Notes: generated by a model from the sequence alone, not told the origin. DNA of 64,000 bases from Burkholderia sp. 4M9327F10 (GCF_005503145.1 NZ_SCNV01000015.1:62001-126000); one strand, 5' to 3'; counted from the first letter of the stretch, positions 43,121 to 52,785 are shown. Numbers and translations: made by a program.

Positions 43121-44491
43121 ATGACGAATCGCACTATCCCGATGGCCAGTACCGTGGTCGACTCCATCCTGTTTCGCGACGCCTTTGGCACTAAGGAGAT
43201 GCGTGCGCTGTTTTCCGATTACGAGCTCGTACAGCGCTATATCGACGTCGAGGTGGCGCTAGCGAAAGCTGAGGCGCGCGTCGGGGTAATTCCCGCTGAA
43301 GCCGCCGAGGTAATCGCGCGCGAAGCCAGCATCGAGCGGATTGACTTTGATCACATGCGCGAGGAAACCGACATCGTTGGCTATCCGATCCTGCCGCTCG
43401 TGCACCAGCTCGTCGACATGTGCGGCGAAGCCGGCCGCTACGTGCATTGGGGTGCGACGACGCAGGACATCATGGATACCGCCGTTTCGCTTCAGGTGCG
43501 CGACGCGCTGGACCTGATCGATGGCGACATACGTGAGCTGCGCGGAATCCTCGTCGACCTCGCGAAGAAGCATCGCGACACGCCGATGGCTGGCCGCACC
43601 CATTTGCAACAGGCGCTGCCGGTCACGTTCGGCTACAAAGTGGCGATCTGGCTAGCCATGTTCGACCGGCATCAGGAACGCCTCTCACAACTTCGCCCGC
43701 GCGTGGCAGTGGTCGAATTTGCCGGCGCGGCGGGAACCCTCGCGTCGCTCGGCGACAAAGGCTTCGAGGTACAGAAAGCACTGGCCGAAGAGCTCAAACT
43801 CGGCGTGCCTGCCACGACATGGCACGTTGCGCGCGACGGCCTCGCCGAAACCGTGAACCTGCTTGCGCTCGTAACCGGCTCGCTCGGCAAGATCGCGCTC
43901 GACATCATGATCATGGCCTCGACCGAATTCGCTGAGGTCTACGAACCGTTTGTCAAAGGCCGTGGCGCGAGCAGCACGATGCCGCAAAAGCGTAATCCGA
44001 TTTCCAGCGAACTGATGCTCGCCGCGGCTAAAGCGGTACGTCAACAAGCGGGCCTGATGGTCGACGCGATGATCCAGGATTTTGAGCGCGCGACGGGGCC
44101 GTGGCAAGCCGAATGGATCGCGATTCCCGAGAGCTTCATTCTGTCGGCCGGTGCGTTGCATCAGGCGAAGTTCGCGCTGGGCGGCCTGATCGTCGACACC
44201 GGGCGTATGAAGCACAACCTCGGCATCAGCAAGGGGCTGATCGTAGCGGAGGCCGTGATGATGGGAATGGCGCCCTTTACCGGCCGTCAGCAGGCTCATG
44301 ACATCGTCTACGACGCCTGCCGCACGGTGAACGAGAACGGGGGAACGCTCGCCGAAGCATTGGCCGCCTTGCCTGCCGTAACCGAGCATTTCGATCGTGC
44401 GGCTATCGACCTGATGACCGATCCCGCCAACTACCTGGGTCTCGCGCCTCGCATGGTGGACCGCGCGGTGGAACTGTCGAGCGATATCTAA
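43121..44491 (+). CDS. Fumarase/aspartase-superfamily lyase (PurB/CMLE/EDDS-lyase group)
   Basis: 456 residues from the ATG at 43121 (GGAGG six bases upstream). The three superfamily regions are readable: HWGATTQDIMDT (about 109-120), GRTHLQQALPVTFG (158-171) and the catalytic-Ser loop GASSTMPQKRNP (282-293). WQAEWIAIPESF resembles 3-carboxy-muconate cycloisomerase, but no protocatechuate pathway gene is present. Enzymes of this group either cleave a C-N or C-O bond of a succinyl compound, releasing fumarate, or cyclise muconates. A dicarboxylate symporter follows 34 bases later, supporting a C4-dicarboxylate theme. EDDS/iminodisuccinate-type lyases are the functional guess; it is unlikely to be the housekeeping PurB. 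Confidence 0.85.
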   Translation: MTNRTIPMASTVVDSILFRDAFGTKEMRALFSDYELVQRYIDVEVALAKAEARVGVIPAEAAEVIAREASIERIDFDHMREETDIVGYPILPLVHQLVDMCGEAGRYVHWGATTQDIMDTAVSLQVRDALDLIDGDIRELRGILVDLAKKHRDTPMAGRTHLQQALPVTFGYKVAIWLAMFDRHQERLSQLRPRVAVVEFAGAAGTLASLGDKGFEVQKALAEELKLGVPATTWHVARDGLAETVNLLALVTGSLGKIALDIMIMASTEFAEVYEPFVKGRGASSTMPQKRNPISSELMLAAAKAVRQQAGLMVDAMIQDFERATGPWQAEWIAIPESFILSAGALHQAKFALGGLIVDTGRMKHNLGISKGLIVAEAVMMGMAPFTGRQQAHDIVYDACRTVNENGGTLAEALAALPAVTEHFDRAAIDLMTDPANYLGLAPRMVDRAVELSSDI

Positions 44492-44525
44492 ACGCGTCCG
44501 TTCAAGGGACGTGGAGGAGCACACG

Positions 44526-45941
44526 ATGAATCACGCAAACCCATCGCGCGACGAACTGACCGTCGCCCCACCCAGGAAACTTCCGCGCTACCGCAGGCTG
44601 GGCACGCAGGTATTGCTCGCACTGGTACTGGGCATCGCGTTCGGACTGCTGTTTCCGAAGTTCGGCGCGCAGCTCAAGGTGCTCGGCGATATCTTCCTGT
44701 CGCTCATCAAGGCGGGTGTCGCGCCACTGGTGTTCCTCACGATCGTGCACGGCATTGCCTCGGCCGGCGACGTGAAGAGTGCCGGCCGGGTCGGCTGGCG
44801 CTCGATTGTCTACTTCGAAGTTGTCTCGACCATCGCGCTAATGGTCGGCCTGCTCGCCGGTAACCTGCTGCAAACCGGCAAAGGTATGACGTCCGTCACC
44901 GTCACCGCGATGCCGGCAACGGTGGCCAAAGCCGCGCCGCAAGGTTTCAGCGAGTTCGTGATGCATCTCGTGCCTGACAACTTTGTCGGTGCATTCGTCA
45001 AAGGTGAACTGCTGCAGGTGGTAGTGCTCGCCGTAATGGTCGGCATCGGCATTCTCGCGATTCCCGAGCACCGGCGCGTGAGAATCACCGAGGGGCTCGA
45101 TCTCGTCTCTGAGACATTGTTCTCGTTCATCAATCTCGTGATGAAGCTTGCACCGCTCGGTACACTCGGCGCGGTTGCCTACGCGGTCGGCAGCAATGGC
45201 ACCGCCGTGCTGATTGCGCTGGCGCAACTCGTCCTCAGCTTCTACGCGGTGGTCGTGCTGTTCATAATCGTCGTGATGGGCATCATTGCAAAGCTGGCAG
45301 GATTCAGCCTGTGGCGCTTTCTGCGGTACATCAAGGACGAAATCTTCATTGTGCTCGGCACCGCGTCGTCGGAAAGCGCGCTGCCGCGTCTTTTGATCAA
45401 GCTCGAAAGACTCGGTTGCGCCAAGCAGACCGTTGGGCTTGTATTGCCGACAGGCTACGCATTCAACCTCGACGGCACATCGCTTTTCATGTCGATGGGC
45501 GTGATGTTCATTGCGCACGCGTATAACGTGTCGATCACGTTGGAGCATCAGATCGGTTTGTTGTTGCTGATGCTGTTGACGTCTAAAGGCGCCGCGACTG
45601 TGTCCGGCGGGTCGTTCGTCGTATTCGCCGCGACCGTCACCTCAACCGGCGTTCTGCCCGTGGAAGGGTTGGCGATTATCTTCGGTGTTTACCGGTTCAT
45701 GTCGATGGCCATCGCAACGTGCAACACGATCGGCAACAGCCTCGCCACGGTGGTTATTGCCAGGTGGTCACGGACATTCGATGCCAGCGTCGCAGAGCGG
45801 CATCTCTATCCTGAGCGGTCCCCCGAAACGGCGCAAGCGGACGCCAGTCTCGGAGACGGCAATCTGCTGCCGGAAGATATCAACGATGCCAATCCGCATC
45901 CGGCTGGGATACCGATGAAAAGCGCGGGCACTTCCCAGTGA
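44526..45941 (+). CDS. Dicarboxylate/amino acid:cation symporter (DAACS family)
   Basis: 471 residues from the ATG at 44526 with GGAGG upstream (a GTG at 44511 is too early). About eight membrane helices plus two re-entrant hairpins. Landmarks: GVAPLVFLTIVHGIASAGD, the Ser-rich hairpin TASSESALPRLL, and PTGYAFNLDGTSLFMSMG, the substrate/cation site of DctA/GltP transporters. It takes up fumarate, succinate, aspartate or a similar compound with protons or Na+. Presumably co-transcribed with the lyase. Confidence 0.92.
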   Translation: MNHANPSRDELTVAPPRKLPRYRRLGTQVLLALVLGIAFGLLFPKFGAQLKVLGDIFLSLIKAGVAPLVFLTIVHGIASAGDVKSAGRVGWRSIVYFEVVSTIALMVGLLAGNLLQTGKGMTSVTVTAMPATVAKAAPQGFSEFVMHLVPDNFVGAFVKGELLQVVVLAVMVGIGILAIPEHRRVRITEGLDLVSETLFSFINLVMKLAPLGTLGAVAYAVGSNGTAVLIALAQLVLSFYAVVVLFIIVVMGIIAKLAGFSLWRFLRYIKDEIFIVLGTASSESALPRLLIKLERLGCAKQTVGLVLPTGYAFNLDGTSLFMSMGVMFIAHAYNVSITLEHQIGLLLLMLLTSKGAATVSGGSFVVFAATVTSTGVLPVEGLAIIFGVYRFMSMAIATCNTIGNSLATVVIARWSRTFDASVAERHLYPERSPETAQADASLGDGNLLPEDINDANPHPAGIPMKSAGTSQ

Positions 45942-46017
45942 CGGCGTTCAGGCATCGCATGATTGGAGTTACCCGTTACCGCGGACAGCGGAATGACTAA
46001 CAATGATCAGACATAAC

Positions 46018-46030
46018 CCCATGTCATGGG
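46018..46030. promoter_or_regulatory. Palindrome CCCATGTCATGGG upstream of the binding-protein gene
   Basis: Two 6-base arms around one T. It lies in the 237-bp gap between the symporter and the binding-protein gene, which has an A/T-rich stretch after it (46070-46090) that could hold a promoter. A candidate regulatory site only; the LysR at 54031 or GntR at 42230 could use it. Confidence 0.35.
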
Positions 46031-46178
46031 TACTCCAACAATTCCGGCGTTGCTCCGCCCAAATTGGCTCACTATATTTTTAGCCATCCCTGAGCTGTTT
46101 TGTTTCCAGCGGCAAGCCGGAGGCCCGACAGCACGGCGAGGACGACGTCTATCGTTTCAACCGTGTCGAGGAAAAGTC

Positions 46179-47222
46179 GTGATCAACATACCAAGGTTGC
46201 GCCCGTTAGCCATAACTCTCGCGTTAAGCGTCGTGAGCATGGCACCTGCTCACGCTGCAGGCAAGATTACGTTCGTATCGCAAGGCGGCACTTATCAGGA
46301 AGCCCAGACCAAGGCGATTCTCGATCCCGCTGCCAAAGAACTCGGCATCACGGTCAATCAGGACAGTATCCCCGACGCATGGCCGCAGATCAAAGCGCAG
46401 GCCGCAACGGGCAAGCCGATCTGGGACGTGGTCGATACGCCGACGTCGAACTGTCTGCGCGGCGGCCGTGAAGGCCTGCTCGAAAAGCTCGACTTCTCGA
46501 ATATTCCGAATGCCGCGTCCATGCCGGAAAAATATCGCACGCCGTACTCAGTGGCGTACGAGTTCTATTCGACCGTCATCGGCTACAACAAGAAGACCTT
46601 GAAGAAGGTGCCGCAAAGCTGGAAGGACTTCTGGGACGTGAAGAATTTCCCCGGCACGCGTGCATTGCGCAACGACCCGCAGACGGTGCTCGAAGCCGCC
46701 CTGCTCGCAGACGGTGTGCCACGCGACAAGCTGTATCCGCTCGATGTCGATCGCGCGTTCAGGAAACTCCAGCAGATCAAACCGGATATCACCGTGTGGT
46801 GGACATCAGGTGGCCAGTCTGCACAGCTGCTGCATGACGGCGAGGTCGATATGACGATGATCTGGAACGGTCGTGCGAGCGCGGTGCGCAAGGACGATCC
46901 TGACGTCGATTTCACGTTTAACGACGGCATTCTGCAAAACACACAACTGTGCGTGCTGAAAAACGCGCCCAACCTGAACGACGCAATCAAGTTCGTCAAC
47001 GCGGCTGTGTCACCGGATCTACAGGCGAATCTGCCGCTCTATATCGACTACGGTCCGGGTAATCCCGCAGCGTTCAAGACGGGCAAGATCACGGCGAAAC
47101 GCGCGTCCGAGTTGCCTAGCTCGCCGGAGAATGCAGCGAAGCAGGCGTTGATGTCCGAGGAATGGTGGGCATCGGATGCAGGTATCCAGGCGAAAGCGCG
47201 CTGGCTGAAATTCATGCAGTGA
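46179..47222 (+). CDS. Polyamine-type ABC transporter binding protein (PotD/SBP_bac family)
   Basis: 347 residues from the GTG at 46179 with GAGGAAAA upstream. Signal peptide INIPRLRPLAITLALSVVSM with cleavage near AHAAGK. The mature part opens KITFVSQGGTYQEAQTKAIL and contains YSVAYEFYSTVIGYNKKTLKK and WWTSGGQSAQLLHDGEVDMT as in spermidine/putrescine and related binding proteins. Its ATPase and permeases lie 5-7 kb away on the other strand (49033-53931). Ligand unknown: PotD-like proteins also bind aminoethylphosphonate, opines and other cationic compounds. Confidence 0.9.
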   Translation: MINIPRLRPLAITLALSVVSMAPAHAAGKITFVSQGGTYQEAQTKAILDPAAKELGITVNQDSIPDAWPQIKAQAATGKPIWDVVDTPTSNCLRGGREGLLEKLDFSNIPNAASMPEKYRTPYSVAYEFYSTVIGYNKKTLKKVPQSWKDFWDVKNFPGTRALRNDPQTVLEAALLADGVPRDKLYPLDVDRAFRKLQQIKPDITVWWTSGGQSAQLLHDGEVDMTMIWNGRASAVRKDDPDVDFTFNDGILQNTQLCVLKNAPNLNDAIKFVNAAVSPDLQANLPLYIDYGPGNPAAFKTGKITAKRASELPSSPENAAKQALMSEEWWASDAGIQAKARWLKFMQ

Positions 47223-47317
47223 GCCGCACACGCTCATCCCTTCCGACGCGCTCGCAGAAAATCACTCATCGCCGGCGTCGTTACCCTTGATTTGCAGAAC
47301 GCGTTAACACATCCGAC

Positions 47318-49000
47318 GTGATCGACTATCTGATTCTTGGCGGCGGGTCGGCGGGCTGCGTGCTGGCCGCACGCCTCTCCGAAGAAACAAGTAAAACAGT
47401 TTGCCTGATCGAAGCGGGCCGAGATATCTCCCCGCAGAGCATGCCGGCTGCGATTCGCAGCCGCTATCCGGGCCGCGCTTATCTCGACACGAACAACATC
47501 TGGCGGCAACTGAAGGCCCGGATCAGCGCACCGGCTGCGCCGCGCCGCTATGAGCAGGCAAAGCTGCTGGGTGGCGGATCTGCCATCAACGCGTTGATGG
47601 CCAATCGCGGTGCGCCCGCCGATTACGACGAATGGGAAGCACTCGGAGCATGTGGATGGAACTGGCAAGCGTGTCTGCCGTACTTTCGCAAGCTGGAAAC
47701 CGACGTCAATTTCAGCGGTGAACTGCATGGCACGAGTGGGCCCGTGCGTATTCAGCGAACAGGCTGGCCGCGTATTTCGCCGTTCGTGCAGGCCATGCTC
47801 GGCGCGCTGCAACAGCGCGGGCATGCACTGCGCGACGACCAGAACGGTCCCTGGGAAGACGGAGCGTTTGTTGGATCGATCGCCGTGAGCCCACAAGGTG
47901 AACGCATTCCGACTTCGGTATGCTATCTCGACGATACTGCTCGTGCGCGAAAGAATCTCACGATACGCACGGGTCTGGTTGTCGAACGTGTGTTGTTCGA
48001 CGGGCCGCGTGCAATCGGTGCACGCGTTTTGCGTGACGATGGCACCTATGAGGACGTGCATGCGGCGCGCGTAATCGTGTCGTCGGGTGCGATTCATAGT
48101 CCTGCGCTTCTGATGCGAAGCGGCATAGGATGCGCGAGCGATCTCGCTGCGCTGGGTATCGAAGTGCGTGCGGACAGAAAAGGTGTTGGGCGCAATCTGA
48201 TGGAGCATCCGTCGATTGCGGTGTCCGCATTTTTGCCGCGTCACGCCCGCACACCGTTTCCCGATGAGCATCATGAGCAGGCCATCGTGCGCTTTTCTTC
48301 GGGCCTGCCGGGTACAGCGCCTGGTGACATGCACGGTGCGATCCTGTCGCGCTCGGGTTGGCATTCGGTCGGCTATCGGTTCGGGACGATTTTCCTTTGG
48401 GTCAACAAATCGTATTCGCGCGGTCAATTGAAGCTGACATCAACCAGTCCTTTCGATGAACCCAGCGTCGACTTCGCGATGCTCTCCGACCAGCGCGATC
48501 TCGAACGACTGAAGCTCGCTCTGCGCTTCGGCGCCCAGACACTCACCGCACCGTCGATGTCGTCCCATCGCGGCACGGTCTTTCCGTCGAGTTATTCGCC
48601 GCGTGTCGCGGCCATCGCGGTACCGGGCGCATGGAATGCATTTCTGCGCGGAACGCTGAGTGTGCTGCTCGATATCGCAGGGCCGTTGCGTGGGGAGTTA
48701 ATCCGAAGTGTGGTCACGCAAGGCGTTTCCATCGAAGAACTGCTAGCCGACGATCACGCGATGACCCAGTTCGTCACGAAATCGGTAGGCGGCACGTGGC
48801 ATCCGTCGGGTACGTGCCGAATGGGAGCGCGGGATGATCCTCTGGCAGTGACCGATGCGACAGGCGCTGTGTACGGCATCGAAGGGCTGCATGTGTGCGA
48901 TGCATCTCTGATGCCGTCCATTCCGTGCGCCAACACCAACATCCCGACGATCATGATCGCGGAGCGGGTGTCGGATATGTTGCGCGGCAAAGCCGTTTAA
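47318..49000 (+). CDS. GMC-family FAD oxidoreductase (choline dehydrogenase-like)
   Basis: 560 residues from the GTG at 47318; an in-frame stop 30 bases upstream rules out a longer protein, and no ATG occurs before the FAD loop. IDYLILGGGSAGCVLAARLSE is the ADP-binding fold, LLGGGSAINALMANRGAPADYD the GMC signature 1, VIVSSGAIHSPALLMRSGIG signature 2, and the catalytic pair lies in GTWHPSGTCRMG and PCANTNIPTIMIAERVSD. It should oxidise a primary alcohol to aldehyde or acid. It follows the PotD-like gene by 95 bp and converges on the transporter operon. Confidence 0.92.
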   Translation: MIDYLILGGGSAGCVLAARLSEETSKTVCLIEAGRDISPQSMPAAIRSRYPGRAYLDTNNIWRQLKARISAPAAPRRYEQAKLLGGGSAINALMANRGAPADYDEWEALGACGWNWQACLPYFRKLETDVNFSGELHGTSGPVRIQRTGWPRISPFVQAMLGALQQRGHALRDDQNGPWEDGAFVGSIAVSPQGERIPTSVCYLDDTARARKNLTIRTGLVVERVLFDGPRAIGARVLRDDGTYEDVHAARVIVSSGAIHSPALLMRSGIGCASDLAALGIEVRADRKGVGRNLMEHPSIAVSAFLPRHARTPFPDEHHEQAIVRFSSGLPGTAPGDMHGAILSRSGWHSVGYRFGTIFLWVNKSYSRGQLKLTSTSPFDEPSVDFAMLSDQRDLERLKLALRFGAQTLTAPSMSSHRGTVFPSSYSPRVAAIAVPGAWNAFLRGTLSVLLDIAGPLRGELIRSVVTQGVSIEELLADDHAMTQFVTKSVGGTWHPSGTCRMGARDDPLAVTDATGAVYGIEGLHVCDASLMPSIPCANTNIPTIMIAERVSDMLRGKAV

Positions 49001-49032
49001 TCCCCAAATCCCCCCTTCACCTCAAGAAACGA

Positions 49033-49836
49033 TCAGGCTCGTGCGAGCGTCGATGCGGACGACCGGCGGCTCACGACAACGATCATCACGAGGCACAACG
49101 TTAGCGCCGTCAGCATCGTGCTGATCGCGGCGATGGTCGGGTCGATTTCGTCGCGCAGCGTGACGAACATGCGCCGCGTCAACGTCTGGTTCGAGCCACC
49201 CGATATGAAAAGCGCGACGACGGTTTCATCGAGCGCCTGAATGAACACGAACACCGCACCCGAAATCACGCTCGCCTTGATCTGCGGCAGCGTCACCGCC
49301 ATGAAGCTGCGAAAGCGGTTCATGCCGAGACTGCGTGCGACCATTTCCTGAGTGCGGTCGAACGTCCTGAGGTCCGCTCCAACAGAGATAAGCACGTACG
49401 GCAACCCGAGCATCGCATCGGCGACGATCAACCCGCCCAACGTGTTCACGTAGCCAGCCTGTGTGAACACGAAGAACACGCCCACCGCGACGATAATGAT
49501 CGGCACCATCAACGGCAGCAGCATCAGCGTGCGCAGATACTTCATCGACCAGTGCGAGCCGTGCTGAATGCCATACGCCGCTGCAATGCCCAAAGGCGTT
49601 GCGATCAATGCTGCGCTAAAGGATGCGATCAGCGTCGTGCGCGCCGCGTCGATCCACGCCGGGTTGTCGAAGAACGAGTGATACCAGCGCAGCGAATACG
49701 CGGGCGGCGGGAACGTCATGAAGCGCGTATCGGAGAACGACAGCGGCACGACGATCACCACCGGCAGCATCAGAAAGGCAAGGATCAGCACGACGCCGGC
49801 ACCCAGCCCAATCCTTCCAAATGAGATCCTGTTCAT
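49033..49836 (-). CDS. Polyamine-type ABC transporter permease (PotC-like)
   Basis: 267 residues from the ATG at 49836, overlapping the upstream permease stop by 4 bases. Six hydrophobic segments; the coupling loop reads EMVARSLGMNRFRSFMAVTLPQI and is intact. The opening NRISFGRIGLGAGVVLILAFLM gives the first membrane helix. Last gene of the minus-strand operon. Confidence 0.93.
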   Translation of the reverse strand: MNRISFGRIGLGAGVVLILAFLMLPVVIVVPLSFSDTRFMTFPPPAYSLRWYHSFFDNPAWIDAARTTLIASFSAALIATPLGIAAAYGIQHGSHWSMKYLRTLMLLPLMVPIIIVAVGVFFVFTQAGYVNTLGGLIVADAMLGLPYVLISVGADLRTFDRTQEMVARSLGMNRFRSFMAVTLPQIKASVISGAVFVFIQALDETVVALFISGGSNQTLTRRMFVTLRDEIDPTIAAISTMLTALTLCLVMIVVVSRRSSASTLARA

Positions 49837-50744
49837 TTCGCCCCCAGCGTCTTTTCGAGGGGAATCACGCGGCTCGCGGCGAAGAAGATCGCGAACACGC
49901 AGATCAGCAGCACGACACTCACCGCACTCGCCGCGCCCCAGCTGTTGTAAATCTCGACATTGCGGCTCACGACCATCGACACCATGATCGACTTGCCCCC
50001 GCCCATCAGTTCCGGCGTGATGTAAAAGCCGAGACACAACACGAACACGAGAGTCATGCCCGCGACGACACCGCTCATCGACAGCGGCAGGAACACACGC
50101 CGAAACACGTGCAGCGGCGAGCCGCCGAGGCTTGCGCCTGCCTGCGAGAGATTCGACGGAATCTTTTGCATCGCAGAATAGAGCGGCAGCACCATGAACG
50201 GCAGCAGGATATGCACCATCGCGACGATCGTGCCGAACTGGTTATACGCGAGCTGAATGGGCCGATCGATCAGCCCCATCGACATCAGCGCCTTGTTCAC
50301 GAGACCTGTGCGTTGCAGAAGCACGAGCCAGGCATACGTGCGCACGAGCACGCTGGTCCAGAACGGCAGAATCACCATGCCGAGTATCAACGCACTCCAT
50401 CTGGGCGGCAGGGACGCCGCAAAATACGCAACGGGATAGCCGAGCAGCAGCGTGACGAGCGTCACAATGATGCTGAGCTTGAACGTCAGCAGGAATGTAT
50501 CCAGATACGCGCCCGTAAAAATCCGCCGGTAGTTGACGAGCGTGAATGCGCCATCGTGATAGACCGATTGCCAGGACAGCCACGCAAGCGGTACGACAAG
50601 CAGCACTACGACGACCAGCAGCGCAGGCGCCATCAACAGCAGCATCGCGCGATCTTCGCGCTGTTGATGGCGAACCGACGCGTCTTTTGTCACAGCCTGC
50701 ATCAAGGTGTGTTCCTGAAAAAGCCGCTTGGCGGTCGTCATCAT
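49833..50744 (-). CDS. Polyamine-type ABC transporter permease (PotB-like)
   Basis: 303 residues from the ATG at 50744, which overlaps the stop of the FAD oxidase gene (ATGA arrangement); an ATG at 50702 is an alternative. Six hydrophobic segments and the coupling loop AGASLGGSPLHVFRRVFLPLSM. Forms a heterodimer with the PotC-like permease. Confidence 0.92.
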   Translation of the reverse strand: MMTTAKRLFQEHTLMQAVTKDASVRHQQREDRAMLLLMAPALLVVVVLLVVPLAWLSWQSVYHDGAFTLVNYRRIFTGAYLDTFLLTFKLSIIVTLVTLLLGYPVAYFAASLPPRWSALILGMVILPFWTSVLVRTYAWLVLLQRTGLVNKALMSMGLIDRPIQLAYNQFGTIVAMVHILLPFMVLPLYSAMQKIPSNLSQAGASLGGSPLHVFRRVFLPLSMSGVVAGMTLVFVLCLGFYITPELMGGGKSIMVSMVVSRNVEIYNSWGAASAVSVVLLICVFAIFFAASRVIPLEKTLGAK

Positions 50745-52072
50745 GCACCCACGGCGTCGAGAAACTGATACCACGCAGCAACAAGCCGGACCCCCGGCGC
50801 GCGCAACGAATGAAAGGGCACCGGCCGCAAACCGTCCTGTGCGAGCAGCGCAAGCTCCGGAGTTTCCCCGAGTGCGAGCGCCGCGGCATGCTGGCCGATC
50901 AGACTGGCCATCGCGACGCCTGCTCCGTTATATCCGAGACAGAACGTTGTGGCATCATCGCTGCGCCCGACATGCGGCAGCGCATTGAACGTCATGCCGA
51001 CGTAGCCCGACCAGCGGTACGCGACACGCACATTCACGAGATCGGGAAACAACGCGACCATCGCGCGCCGCAACGCGTCGAAGCCGGTTGCCTGCCCTTC
51101 CTTGCCAAACGCATCGCGCCCGCCAAACAGTATGCGCCCATCCACTTTGCGGAACCACTTCATCATGCGGCGCGTTTCGGTGTAGCTGCGGCGATGAATC
51201 ATGAGCTTTGCGTCCAGTTCCGCAGGCAGCGGTTCCGTCGCAATCATCGCGCTGCGGAACGGTACGAGTTCGCATTGATAGGGCGACGTGGCATCGGTGA
51301 GATTCGAATAGGCGTTCGTCGCGACGATCACCTGTTTCGCGCGCACTGTGCCACCGGGCATGCGCAGCAGCACGCCGCCTTGCGCACGCGTCATCTCCAG
51401 AACGGGCGTCGATTCATAGATCGGCACACGGCGCGCCGTCAGACCGCGCGCAATGCCCCGCACATATTCGAGCGGCAGGATCGTGCCCGCGTCGGCGCTC
51501 AGCACACCGCCGGCAAAGCCCTTCGACCCCGTCTCACGCATCACTTCCTCACGCGACAGCGCGATCATCGATGTATCGTTTAGCTCTTTGCGCACCCAAT
51601 CCGCTTCGGCTCGAATCGATGCCAACGCGCGCTCGGTATGCGCGCAACGCAGACTGCCCGTGTGTTCGAACTGCGCGCGCTCCAGCTTGAATTCATCGAT
51701 GAACGCTTCTACGGCACGCACGCCTTCATGCGCGAGGCGATGCATGCGCTTTGCGGTATCGAGATCCCAGCTGTTCGCAATCGCCGGAAACGACAGCCTA
51801 AACTTCGACGACACCACGCCACCATTGCGCCCGCTCGCCCCCCAGCCAATGGGGTTCGCATCGAACACCGCGCAATCGACACCGCGCCGTTGCAACGCAT
51901 ACGCTGCCGACAGTCCCGAATACCCCGCGCCGATGATCGCCACGTCAACAATCAGATCGCGCGCGAGCGGTGCGCCTATGCTGATGGGCGCATGCGTAAC
52001 GGGCGAGCGTGCAGCCATCGCCCGCCATAGCGAGTCCGGCTGCGGCCTGTACGGCATCCTCGGCACAAGCAT
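50741..52072 (-). CDS. FAD-dependent amine/amino-acid oxidoreductase (DAO family)
   Basis: 443 residues. VDVAIIGAGYSGLSAAYALQ is the FAD loop, GASGRNGGVVSSKFRL the second contact and FCLGYNGAGVAMASL the C-terminal one. It is clearly a paralogue of the enzyme at 13740 (same layout, same GWGASGRNGG motif), again placed inside an ABC-transporter operon. It starts 2 bases after the HAD gene stop and overlaps the potB-like gene, so it is tightly embedded. Oxidative deamination of the imported compound is the likely role. Confidence 0.92.
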   Translation of the reverse strand: MLVPRMPYRPQPDSLWRAMAARSPVTHAPISIGAPLARDLIVDVAIIGAGYSGLSAAYALQRRGVDCAVFDANPIGWGASGRNGGVVSSKFRLSFPAIANSWDLDTAKRMHRLAHEGVRAVEAFIDEFKLERAQFEHTGSLRCAHTERALASIRAEADWVRKELNDTSMIALSREEVMRETGSKGFAGGVLSADAGTILPLEYVRGIARGLTARRVPIYESTPVLEMTRAQGGVLLRMPGGTVRAKQVIVATNAYSNLTDATSPYQCELVPFRSAMIATEPLPAELDAKLMIHRRSYTETRRMMKWFRKVDGRILFGGRDAFGKEGQATGFDALRRAMVALFPDLVNVRVAYRWSGYVGMTFNALPHVGRSDDATTFCLGYNGAGVAMASLIGQHAAALALGETPELALLAQDGLRPVPFHSLRAPGVRLVAAWYQFLDAVGA

Positions 52073-52074
52073 GA

Positions 52075-52785
52075 TCAGGCGGCGCGCGCTTCGGCTTCGA
52101 CGGCATCCGCAAGTGCGGCGAGCGTCGCGAATCTGAACGTCGGCTCGGTGACGGCTTCAGGCGCCGGCGTCGCACCGAAGCCCTTCAAGCTCTGGCGTCG
52201 TTCGATCCAGCATGTTGCATAGCCGAGCTTCGTCGCGACGCCGATGTCGTGATACTGGCTTTGCGCCGTGTGCAGAATCTCGCCGAACTTGTATCCGAAT
52301 GCGGCCTGACGTCCGCGGTTGTAGGCGAAGAATTGCGGATCTGGTTTCGCGACGCCAGTCTCGTCGCAGCAGACGGTGTCGTCGAACGGATCGCCGAGCG
52401 TGTGCGCATACACCGACAACGCAACGCGGTCCGCATTCGTCATCGCGACCAGACGGAAATGCTTGCGCAGGCGCTTCAGTGCGACAACGGAGTCGTCGAA
52501 CGCCGGCCATTCGAGCACATCACGCTGAAACGCGGCAGCCGATTGCGCATCGTCGGGCAAGCCAAGCTCTTTAGCGAGCGACAGATACACATTCGCCATC
52601 TCGCGGCTCGAACGTCCCGGGTACCTCGCGCGGCCGCGCATGTACGGCTCGAAGATCTGGTCGTCGGTGAGGTCTTGCGCCTTTGCGCCGCCCAGGCGCC
52701 GCACGGACGCGAGCACGCCCTTTTCGAAGTTGATCAGCGTGCCGACGACATCGAACGTCAGGACCTTGAAATCGGTGAGCTTCAT
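52075..52785 (-). CDS. HAD-superfamily hydrolase, haloacid dehalogenase type II-like
   Basis: 236 residues. The nucleophile Asp12 is in LTFDVVGTLINF, motif II in LVAMTNADR and motif III/IV in ETGVAKPDPQFF. True L-2-haloacid dehalogenases have Tyr two residues after the nucleophile (FDxYGTL); here it is Val, so dehalogenation is doubtful and a phosphatase-type role is as likely. The phosphonoacetaldehyde-hydrolase motif (DWAGT) is absent too. Sits between the ATPase and the FAD oxidase in the transporter operon. Confidence 0.85.
   Translation of the reverse strand: MKLTDFKVLTFDVVGTLINFEKGVLASVRRLGGAKAQDLTDDQIFEPYMRGRARYPGRSSREMANVYLSLAKELGLPDDAQSAAAFQRDVLEWPAFDDSVVALKRLRKHFRLVAMTNADRVALSVYAHTLGDPFDDTVCCDETGVAKPDPQFFAYNRGRQAAFGYKFGEILHTAQSQYHDIGVATKLGYATCWIERRQSLKGFGATPAPEAVTEPTFRFATLAALADAVEAEARAA

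Noticed and set aside
43121..44491. Adenylosuccinate lyase (purB) or protocatechuate-pathway pcaB
   Set aside because: No purine or protocatechuate gene is nearby and the gene lies in a GntR-controlled catabolic cluster; only the superfamily call is safe.
47234..48427. 397-codon minus-strand open frame inside the GMC gene
   Set aside because: The opposite strand encodes all GMC signatures; the antisense product is Arg/His/Cys-rich with no recognisable domain.
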